From contig NZ_LXES01000045.1 of NCBI RefSeq assembly GCF_001654845.1, positions 1 through 64,000 of the forward strand: DNA of 64,000 bases. The letters are read 5' to 3'. Every line of letters begins with the position of its first letter. The first letter of the stretch is position 1. The position numbers and the translations under genes are program-made. A model generated the notes under the pieces. The model was not told the origin of the DNA. It made no database searches and saw only the letters and a list, made by a program, of their open reading frames with translations. The stretch comes from Enterobacter soli ATCC BAA-2102. Lineage in GTDB: Bacteria > Pseudomonadota > Gammaproteobacteria > Enterobacterales > Enterobacteriaceae. Below, piece by piece: positions 24,652 through 33,096 of the stretch.

Positions 24652-26160
24652 ATGCAAAATCCCTCCGCCCCTGTGGTTGAAACGCGCCAGGGCGCACTTG
24701 CTGGTTTTACCGATGATGATGTACACGTGTGGAGCGGTATTCCTTACGCCGCTCCGCCTGTAGGTGCGTGGCGCTGGCGTTCTCCGCAACCACCCGCCGC
24801 CTGGGAAGGGTTGCGCTCTGCTACGGTGTTTTCGGCATCAAGCTGGCAAAACAGCGAGTATTGTCAGGAGCTGGGCGGTGGCGATCCGGGTCAGTTCTCT
24901 GAAGATTGTCTCTATCTTAATGTCTGGTCGCCGGTTGCGCGTACCACGCCGCTGCCGGTGATGGTCTGGTTGCACGGCGGTGGTTTTACCATTGGTGCTG
25001 GCGGGCTTCCGCCCTATAACGGTAAAGCACTGGCCAGGCGTGATGTGGTAGTGGTGACCCTCAATTATCGCCTTGGTCATCTGGGCTTCTTCGCCCATCC
25101 GGCCCTTGCCGGGGAAGAGGAACAGGTGGTGCACAATTTTGCCCTGCTGGACCAGATAGCCGCGCTGAACTGGGTGCGGGACAACATTGCGGCCTTTGGC
25201 GGCGATCCGAATTCGATAACCCTGTTTGGTGAGTCTGCCGGCGCGCGGAGCGTGCTGTCGCTGCTGGCCTCTCCGCTGGCTGGCGGGCTTTTCCATAAAG
25301 CGATTGTGCAGAGCGGCTACACCTTACCGGACACGCCGCGCGCACAGGCGCTGCAAAAAGGCGAAGCCCTGGCGGCCCATTTCGGTTTTGAAAATGCGAC
25401 GGCGGAACAGCTGCGCGCAATTCCCCCCGAGGCGTTCTGGCCGCTGACCTCACCGCTGAATATCGCCCCGGCACCTGTAGTCGGCGATTGTGTTCTCCCG
25501 GAAGCAATGCTCGATGTGTTCTTCGCCGCCCGCCAGCATCCCGTTCCGGTGATGATTGGATCAAACAGCGATGAAGCAAGCGTGATGGCGGTGTTTGGGA
25601 TCGACCTTGCCGGGCAAATTCAGAAGCTGCGCCGTGAACGCCGGTTCGGCCTCGGGTTAATTAAACTGCTGTATCCGGGCGTCAAAGGGGACGAGGAGCT
25701 GGGCAGACAGGTTTGCCGTGATATGGCATTTACCACCATGGGATTCGTGGTGATGCAGGCGCAGCAGCGTGTGGGGGCCCCGTGCTGGCGGTACTGGTTT
25801 GACTATGTTGCCGAAGCGGAACACGCCACCTATATCAACGGTGCCTGGCACGGTAACGAAGTGCCTTACGTGTTCGATACGCTGGGGCAGGTTGAGCCAT
25901 CCCGCCACTATGTTAATTCCCGCGATATGCAGTTTTCTGCTCAGGTAGCTGACTACTGGGTGAATTTCGCTCATCAAGCCAGTAGCAGCCGGGACACGCT
26001 TCAGGGACCGACCCACTGGCCAGCCTGCCGTAAAGGTCGGGATGTGCTGTTACGGATTGGAGTGAATAAACATGCAGGATTCAGGCTTGAGAACCGCTTT
26101 ATGCGTGCCCGCATGAGTCTCTTCAAACGGGTCATGAAGCACCACGTCAGTCTTGACTGA
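24652..26160 (+). CDS. Type-B carboxylesterase (PnbA-like)
   Basis: A 502-residue alpha/beta-hydrolase of the carboxylesterase/lipase type. The oxyanion loop is HGGGF (108-112), nucleophile Ser195 is in FGESAGAR, and a His follows in GAWHGNEVPYVF. It lacks a signal peptide and has few cysteines, as in Bacillus PnbA. It should hydrolyse small carboxylic esters; the true substrate is unknown. AAGGTTGGT precedes the ATG. It lies 42 bp after ydcJ on the same strand, so read-through is possible. Its 3' end overlaps the convergent LysR gene by 14 bp. Not present between ydcJ and opgD in K-12. Confidence 0.87.
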   Translation: MQNPSAPVVETRQGALAGFTDDDVHVWSGIPYAAPPVGAWRWRSPQPPAAWEGLRSATVFSASSWQNSEYCQELGGGDPGQFSEDCLYLNVWSPVARTTPLPVMVWLHGGGFTIGAGGLPPYNGKALARRDVVVVTLNYRLGHLGFFAHPALAGEEEQVVHNFALLDQIAALNWVRDNIAAFGGDPNSITLFGESAGARSVLSLLASPLAGGLFHKAIVQSGYTLPDTPRAQALQKGEALAAHFGFENATAEQLRAIPPEAFWPLTSPLNIAPAPVVGDCVLPEAMLDVFFAARQHPVPVMIGSNSDEASVMAVFGIDLAGQIQKLRRERRFGLGLIKLLYPGVKGDEELGRQVCRDMAFTTMGFVVMQAQQRVGAPCWRYWFDYVAEAEHATYINGAWHGNEVPYVFDTLGQVEPSRHYVNSRDMQFSAQVADYWVNFAHQASSSRDTLQGPTHWPACRKGRDVLLRIGVNKHAGFRLENRFMRARMSLFKRVMKHHVSLD

Positions 26161-26989
26161 GCAGGCAGGAGCGAAACGCAGCGAGTCCGTTATCCTGGCT
26201 ATGGGACTCGCGTAACACCAGCCGATAGCTCGCACCGGTTTTAATGCTCGTCTCAAAAGGCCGCGTCAGCCGTCCCGCGCGGATATCCTCTTCCACCAGC
26301 GTTTCATCTGCAATGGCGATCCCAAGCCCCTGAATGGCAGCGGTGATGGCCAGATCCATCGTATCGAAGTGTTGATTTTTGAGCATGGCTTTGGGGGAAA
26401 GCGCCTGTTTTGCCAGCCACAGCGACCAGTCCGTTTTGTCGCGAGTGGGGTGCAGGAAAGTTAACGACTCCAGCTCTGCTCCCGCGCGTAACGGGCTGAG
26501 AACCGGCGTTAGCGCTTCTTCAAACAGCAGATCGCCTGCGCTCATGTGCGTGCCGAAGACAATGGCGGCATCGTAGGATTCGGTTTTGAAATTGACGTTG
26601 TGATCGGTGGTGGTGGTAAGCGCGATTTGCAGTTCGGGCTGCTCGCGCTCAACCTGTAACAAGCGCGGGATCAGCCAGCGCATCGCGCAGGTTGGCGCTT
26701 TCAGTCGCACCACGGTTTGCTGCGCGCGAGCCTGCTCAGCTACGGTCAGCAGATGCTCAAAGGCGGATTGCAGTTCGGGAAGCAGGGCGCTTCCCTGGGG
26801 GGAAAGCCGCAGTCCGCGGGCATGACGCTCAAAAAGTGGAAAGCCGAACCAGGCTTCAAGCGCCGCAATTTTACGGCTTACCGCGCCCTGGGTCAGGCAC
26901 AGCTCTTTTGCCGCATGGGTAAGATTCAGGTGACGGGCCGTTTTCAAAAATGCGTCAACGGCATTGAGCGGGAAGTAACGGCGCGACAT
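26147..26989 (-). CDS. LysR-family regulator (GcvA/YbdO-like)
   Basis: A 280-residue LysR protein: winged helix MSRRYFPLNAVDAFLKTARH and LTQGAVSRKIAALEAWFG, then a GcvA-type effector domain. The frame extends upstream to 27052, but the ATG at 26989 gives the family start and has GAGGTGTT just before it. It is divergent from the aminotransferase gene with about 110 bp between, so it very likely controls that gene and the binding protein behind it. E. coli has a similar arrangement at ybdO-ybdL. Confidence 0.87.
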   Translation of the reverse strand: MSRRYFPLNAVDAFLKTARHLNLTHAAKELCLTQGAVSRKIAALEAWFGFPLFERHARGLRLSPQGSALLPELQSAFEHLLTVAEQARAQQTVVRLKAPTCAMRWLIPRLLQVEREQPELQIALTTTTDHNVNFKTESYDAAIVFGTHMSAGDLLFEEALTPVLSPLRAGAELESLTFLHPTRDKTDWSLWLAKQALSPKAMLKNQHFDTMDLAITAAIQGLGIAIADETLVEEDIRAGRLTRPFETSIKTGASYRLVLRESHSQDNGLAAFRSCLLSQD

Positions 26990-27099
26990 AGAACACCTCA
27001 GGTATGCATTTTTCTCATGGCTATTATGACAACAATTCGTTTGTCGCCACAACCGACTTATTGTTTGAATAGTTATGCAATCTTTATGAGAAAGGAAAG

Positions 27100-28272
27100 A
27101 TGATGACTTTGAGAACTCCGGTGCAAACCCGGTCCAAACTGCCTGATGTTGGCACCACGATTTTTACCGTTATTGGCCAGCTATCCGCACAACATAACGC
27201 CATCAACCTTTCTCAGGGCGCACCGAATTTTTCCTGTGACCCTAAACTGGTCGCCGGTGTCACCCGCGCCATGGAAGCCGGGCAAAACCAGTATGCGGCG
27301 ATGACCGGCCTTCAGACGCTGAAAGAGCGGATTGCCGATAAAATCTCGACGCTTTACGGCACGCAATATGACCCCGGTAGCGAAGTGCTGGTCACGGCCA
27401 GCGCCAGCGAAGGACTGTACTCGGCGATAAGTGGGCTGGTGCATCCGGGTGACGAGGTTATCTACTTTGAGCCGTCGTTTGATAGCTACGCGCCTATCGT
27501 GCGTTTGCAGGGAGCAACCCCTGTTGCCATCAAACTGACCGTACCTGATTTTGCCGTGAACTGGGATGAAGTCCGTGCTGCCATCACCCCGAAAACGCGG
27601 ATGATCATCGTTAACACCCCGCATAACCCGAGCGGGCAGGTCTTCTCTGCGAACGACCTGCAACAGCTGGCGGCGGTCACACGCAATACCGATATCATTA
27701 TTTTGTCTGACGAAGTGTACGAACACGTCGTCTTTGATGGCGAGCCGCATCACGGGATGGCCACACACCCGCAGCTGGCGGAGCGAAGCGTCATTATTTC
27801 ATCCTTCGGAAAAACCTATCACGTCACCGGATGGCGCGTCGGTTACTGTGTTGCACCGGCGGTGCTGATGGAAGAGATCTGCAAGGTCCATCAATTTTTA
27901 ATGTTTTCTGCCGATACCCCAATGCAGCACGCGTTTGCAGAACACATGACCGATCCGCAAACCTGGCTGTCGCTGGCCGCGTTTTATCAGCGCAAACGCG
28001 ACCTGCTGCAATCGCTGCTTGCAGAATCACCGTTCCGCTTGCTGCCAAGCGCCGGTTCATTCTTCCTGCTGGCCGATTACAGCCATTTTAGCGATGAAAG
28101 CGACAGTGACATGGTGAAGCGGTTGATTACCGAGTGCGGTGTTGCAACCATTCCGCTGTCGGCGTTTTATGCGGATGGCACAGATAATAAATTGATCCGT
28201 CTCTCTTTTGCGAAAGATGAGGCAACGTTACGGGCAGGTGCCCAGGCCCTGTGTCGGGTTAAACCACGCTAA
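27100..28272 (+). CDS. Class I aminotransferase, YbdL/methionine type
   Basis: A 390-residue PLP enzyme of fold type I. NTPHNPSG and SDEVYEH hold the Asn and Asp that bind PLP, and SSFGKTYHVTGWRVGY carries the Schiff-base lysine. Sequence resembles E. coli YbdL, a kynurenine-aminotransferase-like enzyme that prefers methionine, histidine and phenylalanine. Two ATGs (27100, 27103) follow AAAGGAAAG; the second has better spacing. The next gene starts 10 bp later and encodes an amino-acid-binding protein, suggesting uptake and transamination of the same amino acid. Confidence 0.88.
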   Translation: MMTLRTPVQTRSKLPDVGTTIFTVIGQLSAQHNAINLSQGAPNFSCDPKLVAGVTRAMEAGQNQYAAMTGLQTLKERIADKISTLYGTQYDPGSEVLVTASASEGLYSAISGLVHPGDEVIYFEPSFDSYAPIVRLQGATPVAIKLTVPDFAVNWDEVRAAITPKTRMIIVNTPHNPSGQVFSANDLQQLAAVTRNTDIIILSDEVYEHVVFDGEPHHGMATHPQLAERSVIISSFGKTYHVTGWRVGYCVAPAVLMEEICKVHQFLMFSADTPMQHAFAEHMTDPQTWLSLAAFYQRKRDLLQSLLAESPFRLLPSAGSFFLLADYSHFSDESDSDMVKRLITECGVATIPLSAFYADGTDNKLIRLSFAKDEATLRAGAQALCRVKPR

Positions 28273-28282
28273 GGAGTTTTAC

Positions 28283-29056
28283 ATGAAATTACGCGCGTTA
28301 GTTGTCGGCATGGGATTGCTGTGTTCGTTCTCTTCTTTTGCCGCCACAGAGCTGCGTTACGGGCTGGAAGCAGAGTATCCACCGTTTGAAAGCCGCAATG
28401 CCTCAGGCGAGCTTGAAGGCTTTGACGTTGAGCTGGGCAATGCCATCTGTAAAGCGGCAGCGCTGAAATGTACCTGGGTTGAAACCTCGTTTGATGCGTT
28501 GATCCCGGGCCTGGTGGCGAAGAAATTTGATGCCATTAACTCTGCCATGAACATCACCGAACAACGCCGCAAGAGCATTGATTTTACGCAGCCGATTTAC
28601 CGCATTCCGTCACAGCTGGTGGGGAAAGCGGGCACGGCGGTAGAAGCAACGCCTGAAGGGCTGAAAGGTAAAACCATCGGGGTGTTGCAGGGATCTATCC
28701 AGGAAACATACGCCAAAGAGCACTGGGAAAAGCAGGGTGTCACCGTGGTGTCTTATAAAGATCAGAACATGGCGTGGGGAGATTTGCTGAATGGCCGTAT
28801 CGATGCCTCGTTAGTCATGTCCGCGGCCGGGCAGGCAGGTTTCCTGAGCAAGCCCCAGGGGAAAGGGTTTGGTTTTATCGGCAAACCGGTGTCTGACGAC
28901 ACTATCCTGGGCAGTGGTATCGGTTTTGGATTGCGTAAGGGGGATGAGGCCACCCAGAAGCAGCTTAATGCCGCAATTGATAAAGTACGTGCTGATGGCA
29001 CGATCGCTAAACTCGCTGATAAGTACTTCCCGGGTATCGATGTCAGCGTAAAATAA
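28283..29056 (+). CDS. Periplasmic amino-acid-binding protein (ArgT/HisJ type)
   Basis: A 257-residue family-3 solute-binding protein. The signal peptide runs to about residue 20 (CSFSSFA|ATELRYG), then the fold signature YPPFESRNASGELEGFDVELG and DALIPGLVAKKFDAI. The family delivers polar or basic amino acids to an ABC permease. AAGGAG 8 nt before the ATG overlaps the preceding stop, so it is co-transcribed with the aminotransferase. No cognate permease or ATPase lies nearby; it must share one encoded elsewhere. The ligand is not certain. Confidence 0.9.
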   Translation: MKLRALVVGMGLLCSFSSFAATELRYGLEAEYPPFESRNASGELEGFDVELGNAICKAAALKCTWVETSFDALIPGLVAKKFDAINSAMNITEQRRKSIDFTQPIYRIPSQLVGKAGTAVEATPEGLKGKTIGVLQGSIQETYAKEHWEKQGVTVVSYKDQNMAWGDLLNGRIDASLVMSAAGQAGFLSKPQGKGFGFIGKPVSDDTILGSGIGFGLRKGDEATQKQLNAAIDKVRADGTIAKLADKYFPGIDVSVK

Positions 29057-29067
29057 CCGCCTCGCTT

Positions 29068-29105
29068 TGCCCCGACTGTCGATGTCCAGCCGGGGCATTT
29101 TTCTT
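29068..29105 (+). terminator. Terminator after the binding-protein gene
   Basis: TGCCCCG and CGGGGCA enclose a 16-base loop and are followed by TTTTTCTT. Confidence 0.8.
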
Positions 29106-29342
29106 CCTGCCACGCTTATTTGCTCCTCAGACCTGCCGCCTTGTGTGTCCAGTGACGTTACCTTTCTTTACGCCTTTTTCAGGCTGTTCTGGTCGACAGA
29201 AAATATTTCTCACTTTGCTCATATAATCACCCGGCAACAATTGGATTCTTAACCGTTTTTGTTTAGGCTGTGCGTTCTTTCTTGCCGTCATTTCGCCGCG
29301 CGCGAAACACATTCACACGACCATAAGGACGTTTTTCCAGGC

Positions 29343-30998
29343 ATGAATCGCAGACGTTTTTTAAAAGGTTCGCTGGCAATGGCCGCCCTGAGCGGCACAT
29401 CAGGCCTTGCTTCACTGTTTTCTAAGGCGGCATTCGCTGCTGACTCTGACATTGCTGACGGTCAGAGCCGACGTTTTGACTACTCCGTACTGCAATCCAT
29501 GGCACATGACCTGGCAAAAACCCCGTGGGGTGGCGCACCGCGTCCGCTGCCGGAAACGCTGGCGACCATGACCCCGCAGGCGTATAACGCCATTCGCTAC
29601 GATGAAAAGCAGTCGCTGTGGAACAATATTGAAGGCCGTCAGCTTGACGTGCAGTTTTTCCATATGGGGATGGGTTTCCGCCGCCGTGTGCGCATGTTCT
29701 CGCTCGATCCGTCGACATCTCAGGCGCGTGAGATCCACTTCCGTCCGGAGCTGTTCAGCTACAACGAGACGGACGTCGACACTAAACAGCTGCAAGGGCA
29801 GAGCGATCTCGGCTTTGCGGGCTTCCGCGCCTTTAAAGCGCCAGAGCTGGCACGCCGCGATATCGTTTCGTTCCTCGGCGCGAGCTATTTCCGCGCTGTA
29901 GACGATACCTACCAGTATGGTCTTTCAGCCCGTGGTCTGGCGGTGGATACCTTTACGGATACGCCGGAAGAGTTCCCGGATTTCACCTCGTTCTGGTTTG
30001 AAACCGTCAAGCCTGGCGATACCACCTTTACCGTCTATACGCTGCTGGACAGCCCAAGCGTTACCGGTGCCTACAAGTTTGTGATCCACTGCGAGAAAAG
30101 CCAGGTGATCATGGACGTAGAAAACCACCTCTATGCGCGTAAAGACATCAAACAGCTTGGCATCGCCCCGATGACCAGTATGTTCAGCTGCGGGAATAAC
30201 GAACGTCGCATGTGCGATACCATTCACCCGCAAATCCATGACTCCGACCGTCTGGCGATGTGGCGGGGCAATGGCGAATGGATCTGCCGTCCTCTGAACA
30301 ACCCGCAGAAATTGCAGTTCAATGCCTACATGGATAAAAACCCGAAAGGGTTCGGTCTGCTCCAGCTTGACCGCGATTTCTCGCACTATCAGGACATCAT
30401 GGGTTGGTATAACAAACGCCCAAGCCTGTGGGTAGAGCCGCGTAACAACTGGGGTAAGGGCGCGGTTGGCCTGATGGAGATCCCGACAACCGGTGAAACC
30501 CTGGATAACGTGGTCTGCTTCTGGCAGCCAGAAAAACCGGTGGAAGCGGGCGATGAGCTGGACTTCAAATATCGCCTGTACTGGAGCGCACAGCCTCCGG
30601 TGCGCTCGCCGCTGGCCAACGTTTTCGCGACCCGCACCGGCATGGGTGGGTTCCCTGAAGGCTGGGCACCGGGTGAAAACTACCCGAAAACCTGGGCGCG
30701 TCGCTTTGCCATTGATTTTGTCGGTGGCGATCTGAAAGCCGCGGCGCCGAAGGGGATTGAACCTGTGATTACGCTTTCAAATGGTGAAGCTAAGCAGATT
30801 GAGATCCTCTACGTTGAGCCGTTCGATGGCTATCGCATTCTGTTTGACTGGTATCCGACGTCCGACTCAACGGAGCCAGTGGATATGCGGATGTTCCTGC
30901 GCTGCCAGGGCGATGCCATCAGTGAAACCTGGCTCTACCAGTACTTCCCGCCAGCACCGGATAAACGTAATTACGTTGACGACCGGGTTATGCGCTAG
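29343..30998 (+). CDS. opgD: Periplasmic glucan biosynthesis protein OpgD
   Basis: A 551-residue protein matching E. coli OpgD (MdoD) in length and nearly throughout. It starts with a Tat signal, NRRRFLKGS, cut about residue 32 (AFA|ADSD). It acts in the periplasm to set the backbone structure of osmoregulated periplasmic glucans, like its paralogue OpgG. The ATG at 29343 is chosen because it begins the Tat signal; the frame runs 84 bases further up without a good ribosome site. E. coli ydcH, which normally follows, is missing here. Confidence 0.96.
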   Translation: MNRRRFLKGSLAMAALSGTSGLASLFSKAAFAADSDIADGQSRRFDYSVLQSMAHDLAKTPWGGAPRPLPETLATMTPQAYNAIRYDEKQSLWNNIEGRQLDVQFFHMGMGFRRRVRMFSLDPSTSQAREIHFRPELFSYNETDVDTKQLQGQSDLGFAGFRAFKAPELARRDIVSFLGASYFRAVDDTYQYGLSARGLAVDTFTDTPEEFPDFTSFWFETVKPGDTTFTVYTLLDSPSVTGAYKFVIHCEKSQVIMDVENHLYARKDIKQLGIAPMTSMFSCGNNERRMCDTIHPQIHDSDRLAMWRGNGEWICRPLNNPQKLQFNAYMDKNPKGFGLLQLDRDFSHYQDIMGWYNKRPSLWVEPRNNWGKGAVGLMEIPTTGETLDNVVCFWQPEKPVEAGDELDFKYRLYWSAQPPVRSPLANVFATRTGMGGFPEGWAPGENYPKTWARRFAIDFVGGDLKAAAPKGIEPVITLSNGEAKQIEILYVEPFDGYRILFDWYPTSDSTEPVDMRMFLRCQGDAISETWLYQYFPPAPDKRNYVDDRVMR

Positions 30999-31010
30999 TC
31001 GAGTTGAACT

Positions 31011-31041
31011 GCGCCCGGTAAGCGTAACGCTGCCGGGCGAT
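31011..31041. repeat. REP-like palindrome after opgD
   Basis: GCGCCCGGTAAGCGTAACGCTGCCGGGCGATT (given in halves: GCGCCCGGTAAGCG, CGCTGCCGGGCG) is a REP-type hairpin marking the left edge of the McrBC insertion. Confidence 0.65.
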
Positions 31042-31113
31042 TAACAGTCATAAATCATGATTTCGCCTATGTTCGCATTTGTACTGCTTTTTCATCAAGG
31101 AGTGGTGTAGGAA

Positions 31114-33096
31114 ATGCTGAATTCGCTCGAGATATACCATGCGTTGAATGAATTGGGTTACCGGCTTGAGAATGGAAAATTCGAGCCAAGCTATGCATCC
31201 GAGCATCCGCTCGGGAATGGAAAGTATCTGTATGTCAAACGCAGTCGGGACGGCGTCGTTAACAAGAGCCCATTGGTACTTGCACCAGACACCCTTGCCT
31301 TAAAGGCGGAAATTGATCGCATTGAGGGTATCCACTGTCTTTGGGAAAAAGTTAAAAGCACCAGCTACCGCCGTTACCCGAAAGATAATGGTACGTCCCA
31401 GTATGGTTTTGCGGCTGATGTTGAATCAGTCGAAGCGCTACAGGCCCTGGTGGTTTTGTTGGGAGCTCAGCCCTCTTCGAATCCCCAATCCGCACTAAAA
31501 AGAGACAACGAAAACAAGGATCAATCGTTAATGTATCCCTTAAACCAGATTCTCTTCGGACCGCCAGGAACAGGTAAAACCTACACGACAACCGAAATGG
31601 CAGTCAAAATTGCGGATAATGCGTGGTATCAACAGGCTACGCGTGAACATCATGGCAATGACTTACGGGAAAAGGTAAAGCAGCGGTATCAGATGCTGGT
31701 AGAAAAGCAGCGCATCATGTTTACCACTTTCCATCAGAGCTTCTCGTATGAAGACTTTATCGAGGGTATTCGTGCGACGACGGATGAAAGCTCGGGTACG
31801 CTTCGCTATGACGTTATGGATGGCATTTTTAAGCAGTTGTGCCTGAATGCTGAAGTTAAAACAAGTGGTAGTGCAACCCAGTCATTGTCTTTGAATGGGA
31901 GACGAATCTGGAAAATGTCTCTTGGAAATACTCTTGACGGTGAAGATTATATTTTCGATGAGTGCCTTGCGAACAATTATATTCTATTGGGTTGGGGAGA
32001 TAATCTTGATTTTAGTGGCTGCACGACTCCAGCGGATGTCCGATTACGCTTAGACGAATCGAATGAAGGCCAGGTTGAGAGAAGTGAATACATGCTGACT
32101 GCGGTCAATATGTTTAAAAACATCATGCGTAATGGTGACCTGGTTATTGTTTCCGATGGTAATCATAAGTTCAGGGCCATTGCCGAGATCGCCGGGGATT
32201 ATCAATATCTGCCAAATGATGAACGCGTAGGCTTTCATCAAATGCGTAAGGTCAACTGGTTGCGAACCTATTCACCGAGCTTACCGAAAGAGCAACTTTT
32301 TTTAAAATCACTTTCACAGATGACGTTATATGAGTTGAGGGATACTTCAATTGATAGGGCGAAATTGTCTCAGCTATTGTCCCCGGTTGAAACAAGTGAT
32401 AATCAAGCGTTGCCGCACGTGCTCATTATCGATGAGATAAACAGGGGGAATATTGCCCGTATCTTTGGTGAATTGATTACTCTGCTGGAATCCGATAAAC
32501 GATTGGGAGCCGAAGATGCCCGCTCCTTAGTCCTGCCGTATTCTAAACAACTGTTTTCGGTGCCCGGGAATGTTTATGTCATTGGGACAATGAATACCGC
32601 GGATAAATCCCTGATACAAATGGACCTGGCACTAAGACGACGCTTTAGCTTTACCGAAATGCCTGCGCGACCGGAACTGTTAGCTGGGGTCACTGCGTTT
32701 GGCGTTGATGTCGAAACGTTGTTGACGCGCATTAATCAGCGTATTGAAGCGTTGCTGGATAGTGAGCATATGATTGGTCACGCTTACTTCATGCCACTAA
32801 AGAAATTAGACAGTAACGCCGACCGCGAAGCCTGTCTTGCCAGCATCTTCCACGATAAAATCATTCCATTGCTGAGAGAGTATTTCTTTGATGATTATGA
32901 GCGTATCGGTTGGGTGCTTAATGATTCAGTGAAAGCGAAAGAAAACCGATTTATTTTGTTGCAACAGTCAGCACAATTACCGTCGTTTTCTGCGCTATTC
33001 CCGAAAGATATTGCAGATAGTTTGTCTGACAGGCGTTTTCGTATCAACGAACATGCATTTGCGATGGCAGAAGCTTATCAGGGGATTGTCGCATGA
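31114..33096 (+). CDS. McrB-like NTPase of type IV restriction system, with inserted EVE-like domain
   Basis: A 660-residue AAA+ NTPase of the McrB branch. Walker A is GPPGTGKT (149-156), FHQSFSYEDFIEGIR follows (207-221), Walker B is LIIDEINRGN (437-446) and the McrB signature MNTADKS is at 493-499. In E. coli, McrB uses GTP to move on DNA bearing modified cytosine and drives McrC cleavage. Two oddities: residues 1-115 are not the E. coli McrB DNA-binding domain and I do not recognise them; residues about 260-400 interrupt the NTPase with a module (YILLGWGDN, IMRNGDLVIVSDG, AIAEIAGDYQYLP) that reads like an EVE/PUA base-binding fold. AGGAA precedes the ATG; it overlaps mcrC by 4 bp. Confidence 0.9.
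   Translation: MLNSLEIYHALNELGYRLENGKFEPSYASEHPLGNGKYLYVKRSRDGVVNKSPLVLAPDTLALKAEIDRIEGIHCLWEKVKSTSYRRYPKDNGTSQYGFAADVESVEALQALVVLLGAQPSSNPQSALKRDNENKDQSLMYPLNQILFGPPGTGKTYTTTEMAVKIADNAWYQQATREHHGNDLREKVKQRYQMLVEKQRIMFTTFHQSFSYEDFIEGIRATTDESSGTLRYDVMDGIFKQLCLNAEVKTSGSATQSLSLNGRRIWKMSLGNTLDGEDYIFDECLANNYILLGWGDNLDFSGCTTPADVRLRLDESNEGQVERSEYMLTAVNMFKNIMRNGDLVIVSDGNHKFRAIAEIAGDYQYLPNDERVGFHQMRKVNWLRTYSPSLPKEQLFLKSLSQMTLYELRDTSIDRAKLSQLLSPVETSDNQALPHVLIIDEINRGNIARIFGELITLLESDKRLGAEDARSLVLPYSKQLFSVPGNVYVIGTMNTADKSLIQMDLALRRRFSFTEMPARPELLAGVTAFGVDVETLLTRINQRIEALLDSEHMIGHAYFMPLKKLDSNADREACLASIFHDKIIPLLREYFFDDYERIGWVLNDSVKAKENRFILLQQSAQLPSFSALFPKDIADSLSDRRFRINEHAFAMAEAYQGIVA

Noticed and set aside
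30999..31113. Remnant of ydcH
   Set aside because: Read in all frames, no part resembles the short ydcH protein; only a REP hairpin and a leader are present.
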